Positions 8,951 through 17,881 of a DNA stretch of 56,115 nucleotides are shown here, piece after piece. Every line of letters begins with the position of its first letter. The first letter of the stretch is position 1. The notes beneath the pieces were generated by a model. The model did no database searches. It saw only the letters and a list, made by a program, of their open reading frames with translations, and was not told where the DNA came from. The position numbers and the translations under genes are program-made. The stretch comes from an uncultured Eubacteriales bacterium (GTDB lineage: Bacteria > Bacillota > Clostridia > Oscillospirales > Acutalibacteraceae): the NCBI GenBank assembly GCA_934444895.1, contig CAKSDA010000001.1, positions 1 through 56,115 of the forward strand. Direction: 5' to 3'.

Positions 8951-10748
8951 CAAGCTTCAAAACCGCCATAAAGGCTTCCTGCGGAACTTCTACAGAGCCT
9001 AGCTTACGCATACGCTTTTTGCCTTCTTTTTGCTTTTCCAAAAGCTTTTTCTTTCTTGTAATATCACCGCCGTAGCATTTTGCCAAAACATCTTTTCTAA
9101 GCGCTTTTACGGTTTCCCTTGCAATTATTTTTCCGCCCACGGCAACTTGAACGGGAACTTCAAAAAGCTGACGCGGAATATAATCCTTAAGCTTTTCTGC
9201 AATTCTTCTTGCTCTGTTATAAGCGTTGTCGGCATGCACAATAAAAGAAAGAGCGTCCACAACATCGCCGGCAAGCATAACATCAAGCTTAACAAGTTTG
9301 GAGGGCTGGTACCCGCGCATTTCGTAATCGTAACTTGCATAACCTCTTGTGCGGGACTTTAAAGCGTCGAAAAAGTCGTATACTATTTCACCTATCGGCA
9401 TAACATAATGCACATCAACCCTGTCTCCCATATACTGAGTATCGGTATATATTCCGCGGCGCTCCTGGCACAGCCCCATAATCTCGCCGATATATTCTCT
9501 GGGAGAAAAAATATGAACATCCGCAACAGGCTCCAGAGCTTTAACTATAGTGGCAGGATCAGGGTAGTTTGTGGGATTGTCCACATCCACCGTTTCGCCG
9601 TTTGTGAGTTCGAATTTATAAACTACGCTGGGGGCGGTTGTAATAAGGTCCAAATTGTATTCGCGTTCCAACCGTTCCTCAATTATTTCCATATGAAGAA
9701 GTCCTAAAAATCCGCACCTGAAACCGAAGCCCAACGCCATGGAAGATTCCGGTTCAAAAAGCAGCGAAGCATCGTTAAGCTGAAGCTTTTCCAGCGCTTC
9801 TCTTAAATCGGTATAGTGGGCGCCGTCGGCCGGATAAATTCCGCAAAAAACAACAGGGTTAACCTTTCGGTAACCTTCAAGCGGACTCTCTGCAGGACTT
9901 TCGGCGGATGTTATGGTGTCACCCACACGCGCTTCGCCTACGGTTTTTATTGAGGCAGCCAAATATCCCACCTCGCCGGCCTTAAGACATTCGCACGGAA
10001 CCATTGATGTAGCCATTTTTCTGCCGACTTCAACGGTTAAAAACTCTGCTCCGGTAGCCATCATTTTTATTTGCTGCTGAGGCTTAACGGTGCCGGAAAC
10101 AACCCTGAAATAAACTATAACTCCCTTGTATGGATCGTAGTATGAATCGAATATAAGCGCCTTGAGCGGCCCTTGTGCGTCGCCTTTGGGAGCCGGAATA
10201 TCGGTAATAAGCCTTTCAAGAATTTCCTCAACATTTTTGCCGGTTTTGGCAGAAACGAGCGGAGCGGTGTCCGCCGGAATACCTATAACATCTTCTATTT
10301 CGGCGCGAACCCTTTCAGGATCCGCACTCGGAAGATCTATCTTGTTTATAACGGGCAAAAGTTCAAGATTGTGGTCAACCGCAAGGTATGTATTGGCGAG
10401 TGTCTGAGCCTCAATACCCTGCGAAGCGTCTATTACCAAAACAGCCCCTTCACATGCCGCAAGTGACCGTGAAACTTCATAATTAAAGTCCACATGCCCG
10501 GGAGTATCGATTAAATTAAATTCATATTGCTCACCGTTTTTTGCAGTATAGTACAAGGTTACGGCGTGAGCCTTTATGGTAATGCCGCGCTCCCGTTCCA
10601 AATCCATACTGTCAAGAAGCTGGTTTTCCATTTCGCGTTGCTCAACCGACTTGGTAAGTTCAAGAAGACGGTCTGCGAGGGTGGATTTTCCGTGATCGAT
10701 ATGCGCGATAATACAAAAATTTCTAATATGATCCATTGGAATTGACAA
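8943..10748 (-). CDS. lepA: Elongation factor 4 (LepA), ribosomal back-translocase GTPase
   Basis: This 601-residue translational GTPase has the full LepA length. GTP-binding motifs: Ala-His-Ile-Asp-His-Gly-Lys-Ser (P-loop, about residues 15-22), Asp-Thr-Pro-Gly-His (G3) and Asn-Lys-Ile-Asp (G4). The C-terminus has the Lys-rich tail typical of the LepA-specific domain (Arg-Lys-Lys-Lys-Leu-Leu-Glu-Lys-Gln-Lys-Glu-Gly-Lys-Lys-Arg-Met). It acts on ribosomes, affecting back-translocation or initiation. The start is a TTG at 10748: AGGAG lies eight bases upstream of it, whereas the next in-frame ATG is about 20 bases from that site. apbE follows with an overlap. Confidence 0.97.
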   Translation of the reverse strand: MSIPMDHIRNFCIIAHIDHGKSTLADRLLELTKSVEQREMENQLLDSMDLERERGITIKAHAVTLYYTAKNGEQYEFNLIDTPGHVDFNYEVSRSLAACEGAVLVIDASQGIEAQTLANTYLAVDHNLELLPVINKIDLPSADPERVRAEIEDVIGIPADTAPLVSAKTGKNVEEILERLITDIPAPKGDAQGPLKALIFDSYYDPYKGVIVYFRVVSGTVKPQQQIKMMATGAEFLTVEVGRKMATSMVPCECLKAGEVGYLAASIKTVGEARVGDTITSAESPAESPLEGYRKVNPVVFCGIYPADGAHYTDLREALEKLQLNDASLLFEPESSMALGFGFRCGFLGLLHMEIIEERLEREYNLDLITTAPSVVYKFELTNGETVDVDNPTNYPDPATIVKALEPVADVHIFSPREYIGEIMGLCQERRGIYTDTQYMGDRVDVHYVMPIGEIVYDFFDALKSRTRGYASYDYEMRGYQPSKLVKLDVMLAGDVVDALSFIVHADNAYNRARRIAEKLKDYIPRQLFEVPVQVAVGGKIIARETVKALRKDVLAKCYGGDITRKKKLLEKQKEGKKRMRKLGSVEVPQEAFMAVLKLDE

Positions 10749-11199
10749 TTTACATTCTCCTATACATTAGCAAACTGGCAGTAGCAGGTACGGCCGATAA
10801 ACAATCAATAAATAAGCACGATAGCATTTTATTAATGAAATCGATTTTCATATTATTTTATATTATACTATAAAATAATATAATTTTCCACAATAATTAA
10901 CGATAAAATTAATCACAAAAAAACACTTTGTAAAAAAGCTTCAGGACATTATAATGCATATCCGCACATAAAGCCTATGTGCCGGATCTGTTGTAATTGA
11001 CAAAGCAAATAGCCGCTAGTATAATACTTATATAATAGCCTTTACAAATAAATTGTAAAGTACTGTTTACAGGCCGCAGAGCTTAGGCCGCAGGGTTTAA
11101 GCCGCAGATTACAGGCCGCAGGGTTTTCTGCAATTTTAAAATTGCAATCAAAATAGCGCAGAAAAAGAATAAGGAAAAGAAAAATAAAGGAGTTTTTAT
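10749..11199. other. 451-bp intergenic region with AT-rich DNA, a tandem repeat and a palindrome
   Basis: No gene is visible. From lepA outward it holds an AT-rich tract, an imperfect inverted repeat near 10963-10990 (arms ATCCG-ACATA/TATGT-CCGGAT), a four-copy GGCCGCAG repeat (11071-11126), an 18-bp perfect palindrome (TGCAATTTTAAAATTGCA, 11129-11146) and the AAAGGAG ribosome binding site of the next gene. Confidence 0.6.
11071..11126. repeat. Four imperfect 13-15 bp GGCCGCAG tandem repeats
   Basis: Units AGGCCGCAGAGCTT, AGGCCGCAGGGTTTA, AGCCGCAGATTAC and AGGCCGCAGGGTTTT follow one another directly. They are non-coding and about 75-130 bases upstream of the GT4 gene start. No function is visible. 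Confidence 0.8.
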
Positions 11200-12375
11200 A
11201 TGGACATAAAAGTAGGACTTTTTAATGATTCATTTCCTCCGGCAATCGACGGCGTTGCAAACGCCATGCTTAATTATGCAAGCATCATAAATGAAAAATA
11301 CGGAACACCTATTGTAATAACACCGAGATATCCGAATGTTGTAGATGTATATCCCTTTGAGGTTTACAGATACAGCTCGGTTGATTTTTCAAAAACAATA
11401 CCATACCGAGTAGGAAATCCTTTTTTGCCTAATACAATACTTGAACTCAAAAGGCAGAATATGGATATCATGCATGTACACTGCCCGTTTGCTTCGGCAG
11501 TATTGGCAAGGCAGATTAACAATTCATATATAAAGAAAAATCGCCTGCCCATCGTCTTTACATATCACACCAAATTCGGAATAGATCTTGATAAGTTTGT
11601 GCCTAATAAAAAGTTCAATAAAATTGCAAGGACTTTTGTCCTAAACAATATAAAAGCCGCAGACGAGGTTTGGGCGGTTTCCGAGGGCGCCGGGGAAGAT
11701 TTGAAACAGTTTGGATATCAGGGTGAGTATCGCGTTATGCCCAACGGAACCGATTTTGCACATAAAAAAGCAAGCGAATCGGCAGTTAACGAAATAAACC
11801 GCATGTATTCTCTGGATCCTGAAATGCCGGTGCTTTTGTTTGTCGGTCGAATGATGTGGTATAAGAATCTTAAACTTATTTTAGACACCCTTAAAATCGT
11901 GGCTAAAGCCGGGTATAAGTTCAAGGCTGTTTTTGTGGGCGACGGCAATGATCGCCCGGCGGTAGAACAGTATACCAGAATGATAGGAATGGGTGACAAT
12001 GTGATTTTTACAGGCGCGGTTTATGACAGGGAGAAGGTACGCGCCTTTTTCAGCAGAGCGGATTTGTTTTTGTTTCCTTCAACATATGATACTTCAGGAC
12101 TGGTGGTAAGAGAAGCAGCGGCCTGCGATTGTGCTTCACTGCTTATAAAGGGCAGCTGTGCAGCCGAAGGGGTAGAGGACGGTGTGTCCGGACTTCTTGC
12201 GGAGGAAAATGCCGAAAGCTGTGCCGAAAAGGTTATAGAACTTTTTAAGGGTGAAAACGCATTCAAAAAGCTTGGAGACGCAGCGGGCGAAAAAATATAC
12301 TACTCGTGGGGAAAGGCTGTTGCAGTTGCAAACGCCAGGTATCATGAAATATTAAAAGAAAGAGGAAGACTTTAG
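11200..12375 (+). CDS. GT4-family glycosyltransferase
   Basis: This 391-residue GT-B fold retaining glycosyltransferase resembles those that glucosylate diacylglycerol or build surface glycans. The N-terminal domain begins Phe-Asn-Asp-Ser-Phe-Pro-Pro-Ala-Ile-Asp-Gly-Val-Ala (Gly-rich acceptor loop), with Thr-Tyr-His-Thr-Lys around residue 122. The C-terminal donor domain shows Val-Gly-Arg-Met near 217 and Ser-Thr-Tyr-Asp-Thr-Ser-Gly-Leu-Val-x-x-Glu-Ala-Ala-Ala (the EX7E-type region). There is no signal peptide, so it is cytoplasmic or membrane-peripheral. AAAGGAG precedes the ATG. It stands alone, and the substrate is not readable; a lipid glucosyltransferase is my best guess. Confidence 0.88.
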   Translation: MDIKVGLFNDSFPPAIDGVANAMLNYASIINEKYGTPIVITPRYPNVVDVYPFEVYRYSSVDFSKTIPYRVGNPFLPNTILELKRQNMDIMHVHCPFASAVLARQINNSYIKKNRLPIVFTYHTKFGIDLDKFVPNKKFNKIARTFVLNNIKAADEVWAVSEGAGEDLKQFGYQGEYRVMPNGTDFAHKKASESAVNEINRMYSLDPEMPVLLFVGRMMWYKNLKLILDTLKIVAKAGYKFKAVFVGDGNDRPAVEQYTRMIGMGDNVIFTGAVYDREKVRAFFSRADLFLFPSTYDTSGLVVREAAACDCASLLIKGSCAAEGVEDGVSGLLAEENAESCAEKVIELFKGENAFKKLGDAAGEKIYYSWGKAVAVANARYHEILKERGRL

Positions 12376-12383
12376 GCAAACAG

Positions 12384-12460
12384 ATTCGGATTTATCTAGA
12401 CAATTAATGCGCCGTTTTATGATTTAAAACGCAGAATGGCAGAATTTTATAAATCCGAAT
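12384..12460. repeat. Long inverted repeat between the GT4 gene and fruK
   Basis: ATTCGGATTTAT (12384-12395) and its perfect complement (12449-12460) enclose a second hairpin (GCG-GTTTT/AAAAC-GC). It lies just after the GT4 stop. No T-tract follows, so it is a weak terminator candidate or a short palindromic element. Confidence 0.55.
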
Positions 12461-12548
12461 TTACAAATTTACATTGCCGATTTTTGAAATTATACTTAAA
12501 ATTATGTTTAAAATTATGCTCTGCTTTTGTGGTACAGGGAGTGCTTAA

Positions 12549-13736
12549 ATGATATTTACTTTAACCCTAAATCCGGCGGTCGATTATACGGCCATTTCGG
12601 AAAAACTCACCCCGGGTGAAATAAACATTTCAAAAAAGTCATTCATATCCGCCGGCGGCAAGGGGATTAATGTTTCTGTTGTTTTAAAAGAATTGGGCAT
12701 AGATTCTGTTGCTATGGGATTTGTGGGAGGCTTTACCGGAGATAAGGTGATTTCTGAGCTTAAAAAGGCCGGAGTTAAAACAAATTTTGTTCTTTTGAAA
12801 AACAAAGAAACAAGAATAAACATAAAAATATCCGAATTATCAGACGGTGATACCGAAATAAATTCCCCGGGGCCGGATATAAGCGATGAGGAATTTTCAG
12901 GTTTGTTTAAAAAACTTGAGGACATTAAAGAGAACGATATTCTTATAATTTCAGGCAGTCTGCCGAAAAGTGCGCCTTCAGATTTATATGCGAAAATAAT
13001 AAACAGCGTCAAAAAACAGGGCGCAGCGGTGGTTTTGGATGCTGCGGGAGACGCAATGAAATGCGCCGTTACGCAAAAGCCGCTTCTTGTAAAGCCAAAT
13101 GAAAAAGAACTTGAAGAATTTTGCGGATTTTCTGTAAATACAGAAAAAGACGCCGTTGCCGGAGCAAAAATACTAAAAAATGCCGGAGTAGAAAATGTTT
13201 TGGTATCAAGAGGAAAAAAGGGTGCACTGTTATTAGCCGAAAATCAAAAGGTGTATATTTTAAAAGCCCCGGTAATCAAACCGTTAAATTGTGTTTGCGC
13301 CGGAGATTCCATGCTTGCAGGATTTGTTGCAGGACTTTTGGGCATTAAAGCGGAAGAGCCGATAAAGCAGGCCGAAAACAAAAATTACAATAAGGAAACT
13401 TTAAAAGAATCAATAAGAAGTTCAGAAGCATTTTCCGATAGTTTTTCAGATAGTTCTTCAGATAGTTCTTCTGGTTCTTACGATAGTTTTCCTGATAATT
13501 TCTCCGGCAGTTATTTTAACAATTCTTCCGGCAGTTCTTCCTATGCTTCTCTAAGCAGCCGTTTTGCCGGTTTTAAATTTTTAAAAGGCAGCATGACCGA
13601 CGCGGTTTTATGTAATGCGCTTCGCCTGGCATGCACTTTAGGCACGGCTGCGGCAATGAGTCCAAAGACGGCAGGAAAAGAAGAAATATTAAAAGCGGCA
13701 ATTAAATACAAAAATATTGAAATAATTGAATATTAA
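12549..13736 (+). CDS. fruK: 1-phosphofructokinase family kinase with serine-rich insertion
   Basis: This PfkB-family sugar-phosphate kinase (1-phosphofructokinase/tagatose-6-phosphate kinase type) starts Thr-Leu-Asn-Pro-Ala-Val-Asp and has Gly-Gly-Lys-Gly-x-Asn near residues 37-42. The active-site motif is Cys-Ala-Gly-Asp (250-253), where most members have Gly-Ala-Gly-Asp; the catalytic Asp is kept. At 395 residues it is about 85-90 longer than usual. The excess is a Ser/Asp/Gly-rich low-complexity stretch (about 290-337) just before the conserved C-terminal helix (Asn-Ala-Leu-Arg-Leu-Ala). It phosphorylates fructose-1-phosphate or a similar hexose phosphate in the cytoplasm. No PTS or DeoR gene lies beside it, so the exact substrate is open. 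Confidence 0.88.
   Translation: MIFTLTLNPAVDYTAISEKLTPGEINISKKSFISAGGKGINVSVVLKELGIDSVAMGFVGGFTGDKVISELKKAGVKTNFVLLKNKETRINIKISELSDGDTEINSPGPDISDEEFSGLFKKLEDIKENDILIISGSLPKSAPSDLYAKIINSVKKQGAAVVLDAAGDAMKCAVTQKPLLVKPNEKELEEFCGFSVNTEKDAVAGAKILKNAGVENVLVSRGKKGALLLAENQKVYILKAPVIKPLNCVCAGDSMLAGFVAGLLGIKAEEPIKQAENKNYNKETLKESIRSSEAFSDSFSDSSSDSSSGSYDSFPDNFSGSYFNNSSGSSSYASLSSRFAGFKFLKGSMTDAVLCNALRLACTLGTAAAMSPKTAGKEEILKAAIKYKNIEIIEY
13431..13547. repeat. Degenerate 12-bp tandem repeats in fruK
   Basis: About nine to ten units related to TCTTCAGATAGT follow one another in frame and encode the Ser/Asp-rich insertion. Neighbouring units near 13443-13466 are almost identical; later ones have diverged. 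Confidence 0.8.
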
Positions 13737-13797
13737 AACAACCGGGGGACCAAGCTTTTGGTAATGGAACTCATAACGACTAGTGTTACAGTACTCG

Positions 13798-13826
13798 ACC
13801 TGTCACGCCTACGAAACAAAATTTTT
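13798..13826 (+). repeat. 29-bp direct repeat, copy 1
   Basis: This sequence starts ACCTGTCACGCCTACG, ends in AAAATTTTT, and is identical over 29 bases to 24551-24579 in the same orientation. Both copies are intergenic, upstream of a carbohydrate-related gene. No open frame or terminal repeat surrounds it. Confidence 0.9.
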
Positions 13827-13866
13827 TGTCCGCAAAATAAAAATATTCAAAAAAGGTAAATTTATC

Positions 13867-13895
13867 TTGCATTAAATTAATATGTGTTATATAAT
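13867..13895 (+). promoter_or_regulatory. Sigma-A-type promoter of the GH3 gene
   Basis: TTGCAT (13867-13872) and TATAAT (13890-13895) are separated by 17 bases. The predicted start of transcription is about 35 bases before the ATG at 13936. Confidence 0.75.
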
Positions 13896-13935
13896 CTAGG
13901 TGTATTCAAAATCAGGGGATAAAGGAGAGTACATA

Positions 13936-16692
13936 ATGTTAGGGAAAGACGCAATTGTAGAGGGAATAAGACTGGGTGATGTTAAGGCTGAGCCGTATAA
14001 AAAACTTGCGGAGGTTTCTCGCAAAGTCGCCGCAGAGGGTGCGGTCCTTCTTAAAAATGAAAAAGAAGTTCTTCCTTTAAAAAAAGGTGAAAAAATTGCT
14101 GTGTTCGGAAGATCGCAGTTTGAGTATTTAAAAGCCGGAATAGGTTCCGGGGGACTGGTTAATGTTGAATATTGCGTAAATATTTACGACGGTCTTAAAA
14201 ACAACGGAAGCGTTGAAATAAACGAGACTCTTTCAAATATATACAGAGATTACATTAAAGAACATCCTTTTAATGGGGATATCGGCTGGTCTACCCGTCC
14301 CTGTGCACAGGATGAATATGATATTCCTTACGAAATAGCCGAAAAGGCGGCAAAGGAATCGGATAAGGCCTTGGTTGTTATAAGCCGTAACAGCGGCGAA
14401 GGCCAGGACAATATTCGCGAACCCGGCGGATATTTCCTTACAGAGGAAGAATACGGAATGCTTAAAACCGTAAGAAGATATTTCGACAAGGTTGCAGTTG
14501 TATTAAATATCGGTAATGTAATGGATATGAACTGGATCGACAAGCTTGATATAGATTCAGTCCTTTGTGTATGGCTCGGTGGTCAGGAAGGCGGAAACGC
14601 AGCTGCGGATGTCCTTTGCGGCGTTGTAACTCCGAGCGGAAAACTAACCGATACCGTTCCGCGTCACCTTATCGACTTCCCGTCCGATAACAATTTCGGC
14701 GGAGACGATTACAACTATTTCTGTGAAGATATTTATGTAGGATACAGATATTTTGAAACATTTGCTCCGGAAAAGGTTCAGTATCCTTTCGGATTCGGAC
14801 TTTCATATACTACATTCGATGTAAAATGTTCAGCAGTGGAAAATAACGGCGAAGTTACCGTTACCGCCGATGTTAAAAATACCGGAAAATATTCCGGTGC
14901 AGAGGTTGTTGAAGTTTATTACGGAGCACCTCAGGGCAAACTCGGAAAACCGGCTAAAGAACTTTGCGCATTTGTAAAAACCCCTGTGCTTGCCGCAGGC
15001 GAAAAATGCACCGTGAAGGCAAGTTTTAAGGTTAACGATATGGCTTCATATGACGACGGCGGATACACCGGAAACAAATCATGCTATGTTCTGGAAGAGG
15101 GCACATATGTGATTTATGCCGGAACCGATGTAAGAACCTGTGAACCGGTTCTTGATATTAAAATAGACAGTCTTGTTGTGACCGAGCGCCTTAGCGAGGT
15201 ACTTGCCCCTACAAAGGAATTTAAGAGAATCAAACCGGAGCTTAAAGACGGAAAGCTTGTTCAGGCAGAACAAGAGGTTCCGCTGAGAACGGTTGATCTC
15301 AGAAAACGCATTAAGGATAATCTTAAAGAGCCTGTTAAATATACCGGTGATAAAGGTTACATGCTAAAGGATGTTTACGACAAGAAGGTAACAATGGATG
15401 AATTTATTGCCCAGTTTACCCCTGAGGAAATTGCTTGTCTTTTGTTTGGCGAGGGCATGTGCAGCTCCAAGACAATGTATGCTACCGGCGGTGTTATCGG
15501 CGGCGTAACCGACGCTCTTTTAAATCACGGAATTCCGATTGTATCTCTTACAGACGGACCGTCCGGCATGCGCCTTAACCATGGCGCAAAGGCAATAAAC
15601 ATGCCTTGCGGCACACTTATTGCCTGTACCTGGAATATACATTCCGCAGAAGAACTTTATGTATATGAAGGTATTGAAGCATACGGATATGAAGTTGACG
15701 CGCTTTTAGGCCCCGGACTTAATATTCACAGGCATCCGCTTAACGGCCGTAACTTTGAATATTTCTCTGAGGATCCGTTTGTGTCCGGGCAGTTTGCCAC
15801 GGCAATAACCAAAGGTCTGGACCGTGTAAATGTTTCCGGAACAATTAAACACTATGCCGGAAATATTCAGGAAAAGCATAGAGGCACGCATAATGTTATA
15901 GCCTCTGAACGCGCACTTAGAGAAATCTATCTTAAGGGATTCGAAATGGCGGTAAAATCCGGGTACACCACCTCGATTATGACATCATACAACAAAATCA
16001 ACAATAACCATTCGGCTTCCAACTATGATCTTAATACAACCCTTTTGAGGGGCGAATGGGGCTACAAATGGATTGTAATGACAGACTGGTGGACCCGTTA
16101 TAATGACATTGACGGAGAATCTTCACGAGAGTATGTTTCAAAAATGGTAATGGCTCAGAACGATTTGGCAATGGTTGTTCCGAACGCAATGGATCATGGT
16201 GGAGATATACTTGAAAAGCTTGCTTGCGGTGAACTTTCATTGTACGAAATGCAGAGAAATGCAAAAAATATTCTCGAATTTGTTATGTGGTCAAACGGAT
16301 TTGCAAGATATATCGAAAACGGCTGTGCAATGCCGGGTTACGGTCTTCTTGAAAAGCTTGATCAGCTGTCATCCTGCGGCATTGCCAAAGATATCATGGA
16401 AGAAAAACGCTATGAGTTCACCTTCGACGGAATGAAACCGATGGTATTAAGGTTTAAGGTTGTTGTAGCAGGCGATGCGCTTGAGCAAATGCCGATCGGA
16501 GTATTCACCGGTCTCGGAGTTACAAACGAAACCGCGCGTTCAGGCGCAAATGCAACGGTTGTTGTTTCCGGTACTGCAGGTAAAGAGGTTGTAATTGATA
16601 AGGAAATCAATGCAATGTCCGACCAAAGCATGTTAAGCTTTAAATTCAACACCGAATATATTAAAATAAACAGCGTTGAAGTATTGCAGTAA
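13936..16692 (+). CDS. GH3 beta-glucosidase with reversed domain order
   Basis: This 918-residue glycoside hydrolase family 3 enzyme has the domain usually found at the C-terminus placed first. It begins with Ala-Glu-Gly-Ala-Val-Leu-Leu-Lys-Asn-Glu (about 35-45), then a fibronectin-III-like domain (about 310-430), then the (beta/alpha)8 catalytic domain (about 480-800). The nucleophile is Asp717 in Val-Met-Thr-Asp-Trp-Trp, with Lys-His-Tyr-Ala-Gly and Gly-Pro-Gly-Leu-Asn-Ile upstream. The same inverted order is known for Ruminococcus albus and Butyrivibrio beta-glucosidases. No signal peptide is present, so it probably cleaves imported oligosaccharides in the cytoplasm. The frame extends to 13900, but GGAGAG six bases before the ATG at 13936 selects that start. 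Monocistronic with its own promoter. Confidence 0.93.
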   Translation: MLGKDAIVEGIRLGDVKAEPYKKLAEVSRKVAAEGAVLLKNEKEVLPLKKGEKIAVFGRSQFEYLKAGIGSGGLVNVEYCVNIYDGLKNNGSVEINETLSNIYRDYIKEHPFNGDIGWSTRPCAQDEYDIPYEIAEKAAKESDKALVVISRNSGEGQDNIREPGGYFLTEEEYGMLKTVRRYFDKVAVVLNIGNVMDMNWIDKLDIDSVLCVWLGGQEGGNAAADVLCGVVTPSGKLTDTVPRHLIDFPSDNNFGGDDYNYFCEDIYVGYRYFETFAPEKVQYPFGFGLSYTTFDVKCSAVENNGEVTVTADVKNTGKYSGAEVVEVYYGAPQGKLGKPAKELCAFVKTPVLAAGEKCTVKASFKVNDMASYDDGGYTGNKSCYVLEEGTYVIYAGTDVRTCEPVLDIKIDSLVVTERLSEVLAPTKEFKRIKPELKDGKLVQAEQEVPLRTVDLRKRIKDNLKEPVKYTGDKGYMLKDVYDKKVTMDEFIAQFTPEEIACLLFGEGMCSSKTMYATGGVIGGVTDALLNHGIPIVSLTDGPSGMRLNHGAKAINMPCGTLIACTWNIHSAEELYVYEGIEAYGYEVDALLGPGLNIHRHPLNGRNFEYFSEDPFVSGQFATAITKGLDRVNVSGTIKHYAGNIQEKHRGTHNVIASERALREIYLKGFEMAVKSGYTTSIMTSYNKINNNHSASNYDLNTTLLRGEWGYKWIVMTDWWTRYNDIDGESSREYVSKMVMAQNDLAMVVPNAMDHGGDILEKLACGELSLYEMQRNAKNILEFVMWSNGFARYIENGCAMPGYGLLEKLDQLSSCGIAKDIMEEKRYEFTFDGMKPMVLRFKVVVAGDALEQMPIGVFTGLGVTNETARSGANATVVVSGTAGKEVVIDKEINAMSDQSMLSFKFNTEYIKINSVEVLQ

Positions 16693-17028
16693 ATACAGTT
16701 TTTTAAAAGAATAAAATATCGGTTTTATAGCATAAAACCTCGCTAAAACACTGAAAGCATTAAAAAGCAGCAAGCCAAACCGTAACGGGTGTTTATTCTT
16801 ACCAGCCTAAGAAAAATTCAATTGATTATAATACAATAGGACAAAAATAAAATATACAGAACAAAAGACGGCAATGCTTTATTGTTATCGGTTTGTGTTT
16901 TATGTAGACAAATAACAATAAAAAGGCTTATAATATAATTAAAGGATAATTTTGACTATTTGTACAATATAGTTAAAAGGCAGCTCCAATTATAGCAACA
17001 ATGCGGTTAAGCAAAAAGGAGGACAACT
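16693..17028. other. Intergenic region between GH3 and the lipoprotein gene
   Basis: It contains a short hairpin after GH3 (GGTTTTAT-AGC-ATAAAACC, 16721-16739; no T-tract) and a promoter-like pair for the next gene. Nothing else coding was found in its 336 bases. Confidence 0.55.
16905..16934 (+). promoter_or_regulatory. Candidate promoter of the lipoprotein gene
   Basis: TAGACA (16905-16910) and TATAAT (16929-16934) lie 18 bases apart, about 95 bases upstream of the ATG at 17029. Confidence 0.5.
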
Positions 17029-17703
17029 ATGAATAAAATTGCAATAATTATTTTGTGTTTAGCTTTGATATTAGGCTTAACAGCCTGCAGCCTTACAAAC
17101 GGCAATGAAAGCAAGGCCGACGGCTCAAATGATAATTCTCAGATAACGCCGGATATTTCATCACAATTGTCATCCGAAGCGTCTGAAACGACGGTTGCAA
17201 ATGCAGAACCTGCGTCATCAGGTCAAATTAAAACTTCTTCCGAAAAAACAGATAGTAGTCTTTCAAACTCAGGTGATGCAGAATTTAATGAGCAGAAATA
17301 TCAAAAACTAGGAGAAAAGCTGTTAAAAGAATTAGAGAAAAGCACAGCGTCCGGTTTAACTTTTTTCGATGTTGCCAATAAACTGTCATATCGAGGATAT
17401 GAGCCGATTGAGAATGTCAGTAAATTTCAAAAAATTGAGCCATGCGCCGAAATCAAAAATGCCGGCAAAATATCGGAGTTCAAAAAATCTCTCAAGTTAG
17501 ATCAATGGAAAGCTGAAGTGATGCAGTTAAAATCCATGCCTAAAGTTTTTATTTATTTTGATAACAACTTACATGTCAATTTAGAAGGGCAGGTTTCAAC
17601 AGGAAAGGCATGGATGTCCATTAATTCTCCTACCGGAAGCGTATATTACTCTGTTCCAAAAAATGTATATGAAACTATTTTGCAAAAGTATAAAGACAAG
17701 TAA
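17029..17703 (+). CDS. Small secreted lipoprotein of unknown function
   Basis: This 224-residue protein has a clear lipoprotein signal: a hydrophobic stretch ending Leu-Thr-Ala-Cys (Cys20), so it is likely anchored to the outer face of the membrane. A Ser/Asn/Lys/Glu-rich linker runs to about residue 85. A small globular domain of about 135 residues follows, with charged helices and a strand-rich C-terminus. I do not recognise the family. AAAGGAGG lies before the ATG. It is a single-gene unit closed by a strong terminator, and neighbours give no functional hint. Confidence 0.8.
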   Translation: MNKIAIIILCLALILGLTACSLTNGNESKADGSNDNSQITPDISSQLSSEASETTVANAEPASSGQIKTSSEKTDSSLSNSGDAEFNEQKYQKLGEKLLKELEKSTASGLTFFDVANKLSYRGYEPIENVSKFQKIEPCAEIKNAGKISEFKKSLKLDQWKAEVMQLKSMPKVFIYFDNNLHVNLEGQVSTGKAWMSINSPTGSVYYSVPKNVYETILQKYKDK

Positions 17704-17730
17704 ACAAAATGTAAAATTAAGCTTAAATAA

Positions 17731-17776
17731 GGTTTGACTATCAAGAGCCTGAGCTCTTGATAGTCGAACCTTTGTG
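17731..17776 (+). terminator. Terminator of the lipoprotein gene
   Basis: GGTTTGACTATCAAGAGC pairs with GCTCTTGATAGTCGAACC (18-bp stem, one mismatch, four-base loop) and is followed by TTTGTGGTTT. Confidence 0.85.
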
Positions 17777-17784
17777 GTTTAGCT

Positions 17785-17833
17785 AGGCTGTTTACCACCT
17801 TGCCCTGCGTTCAGGCGTGTAAGGTGCCAGCCT
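17785..17833. repeat. Nested inverted repeat
   Basis: AGGCTG and CACCTT on the left pair with AAGGTG and CAGCCT on the right; a smaller GCCCTG/CAGGC hairpin lies inside. It sits between convergent genes. There is no T-tract on the minus strand, so it is unclear whether it terminates the SpoIIM-like gene or is a mobile palindrome. Confidence 0.5.
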
Positions 17834-17881
17834 AAAAAGCGCAAATAGTTTCAACTAAGCGGCAATAGATTTAATACCGAA

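Noticed and set aside
11071..11126. Possible CRISPR array
   Set aside because: Repeats are only 8-10 bases with 4-6 base gaps, and no cas genes are present.
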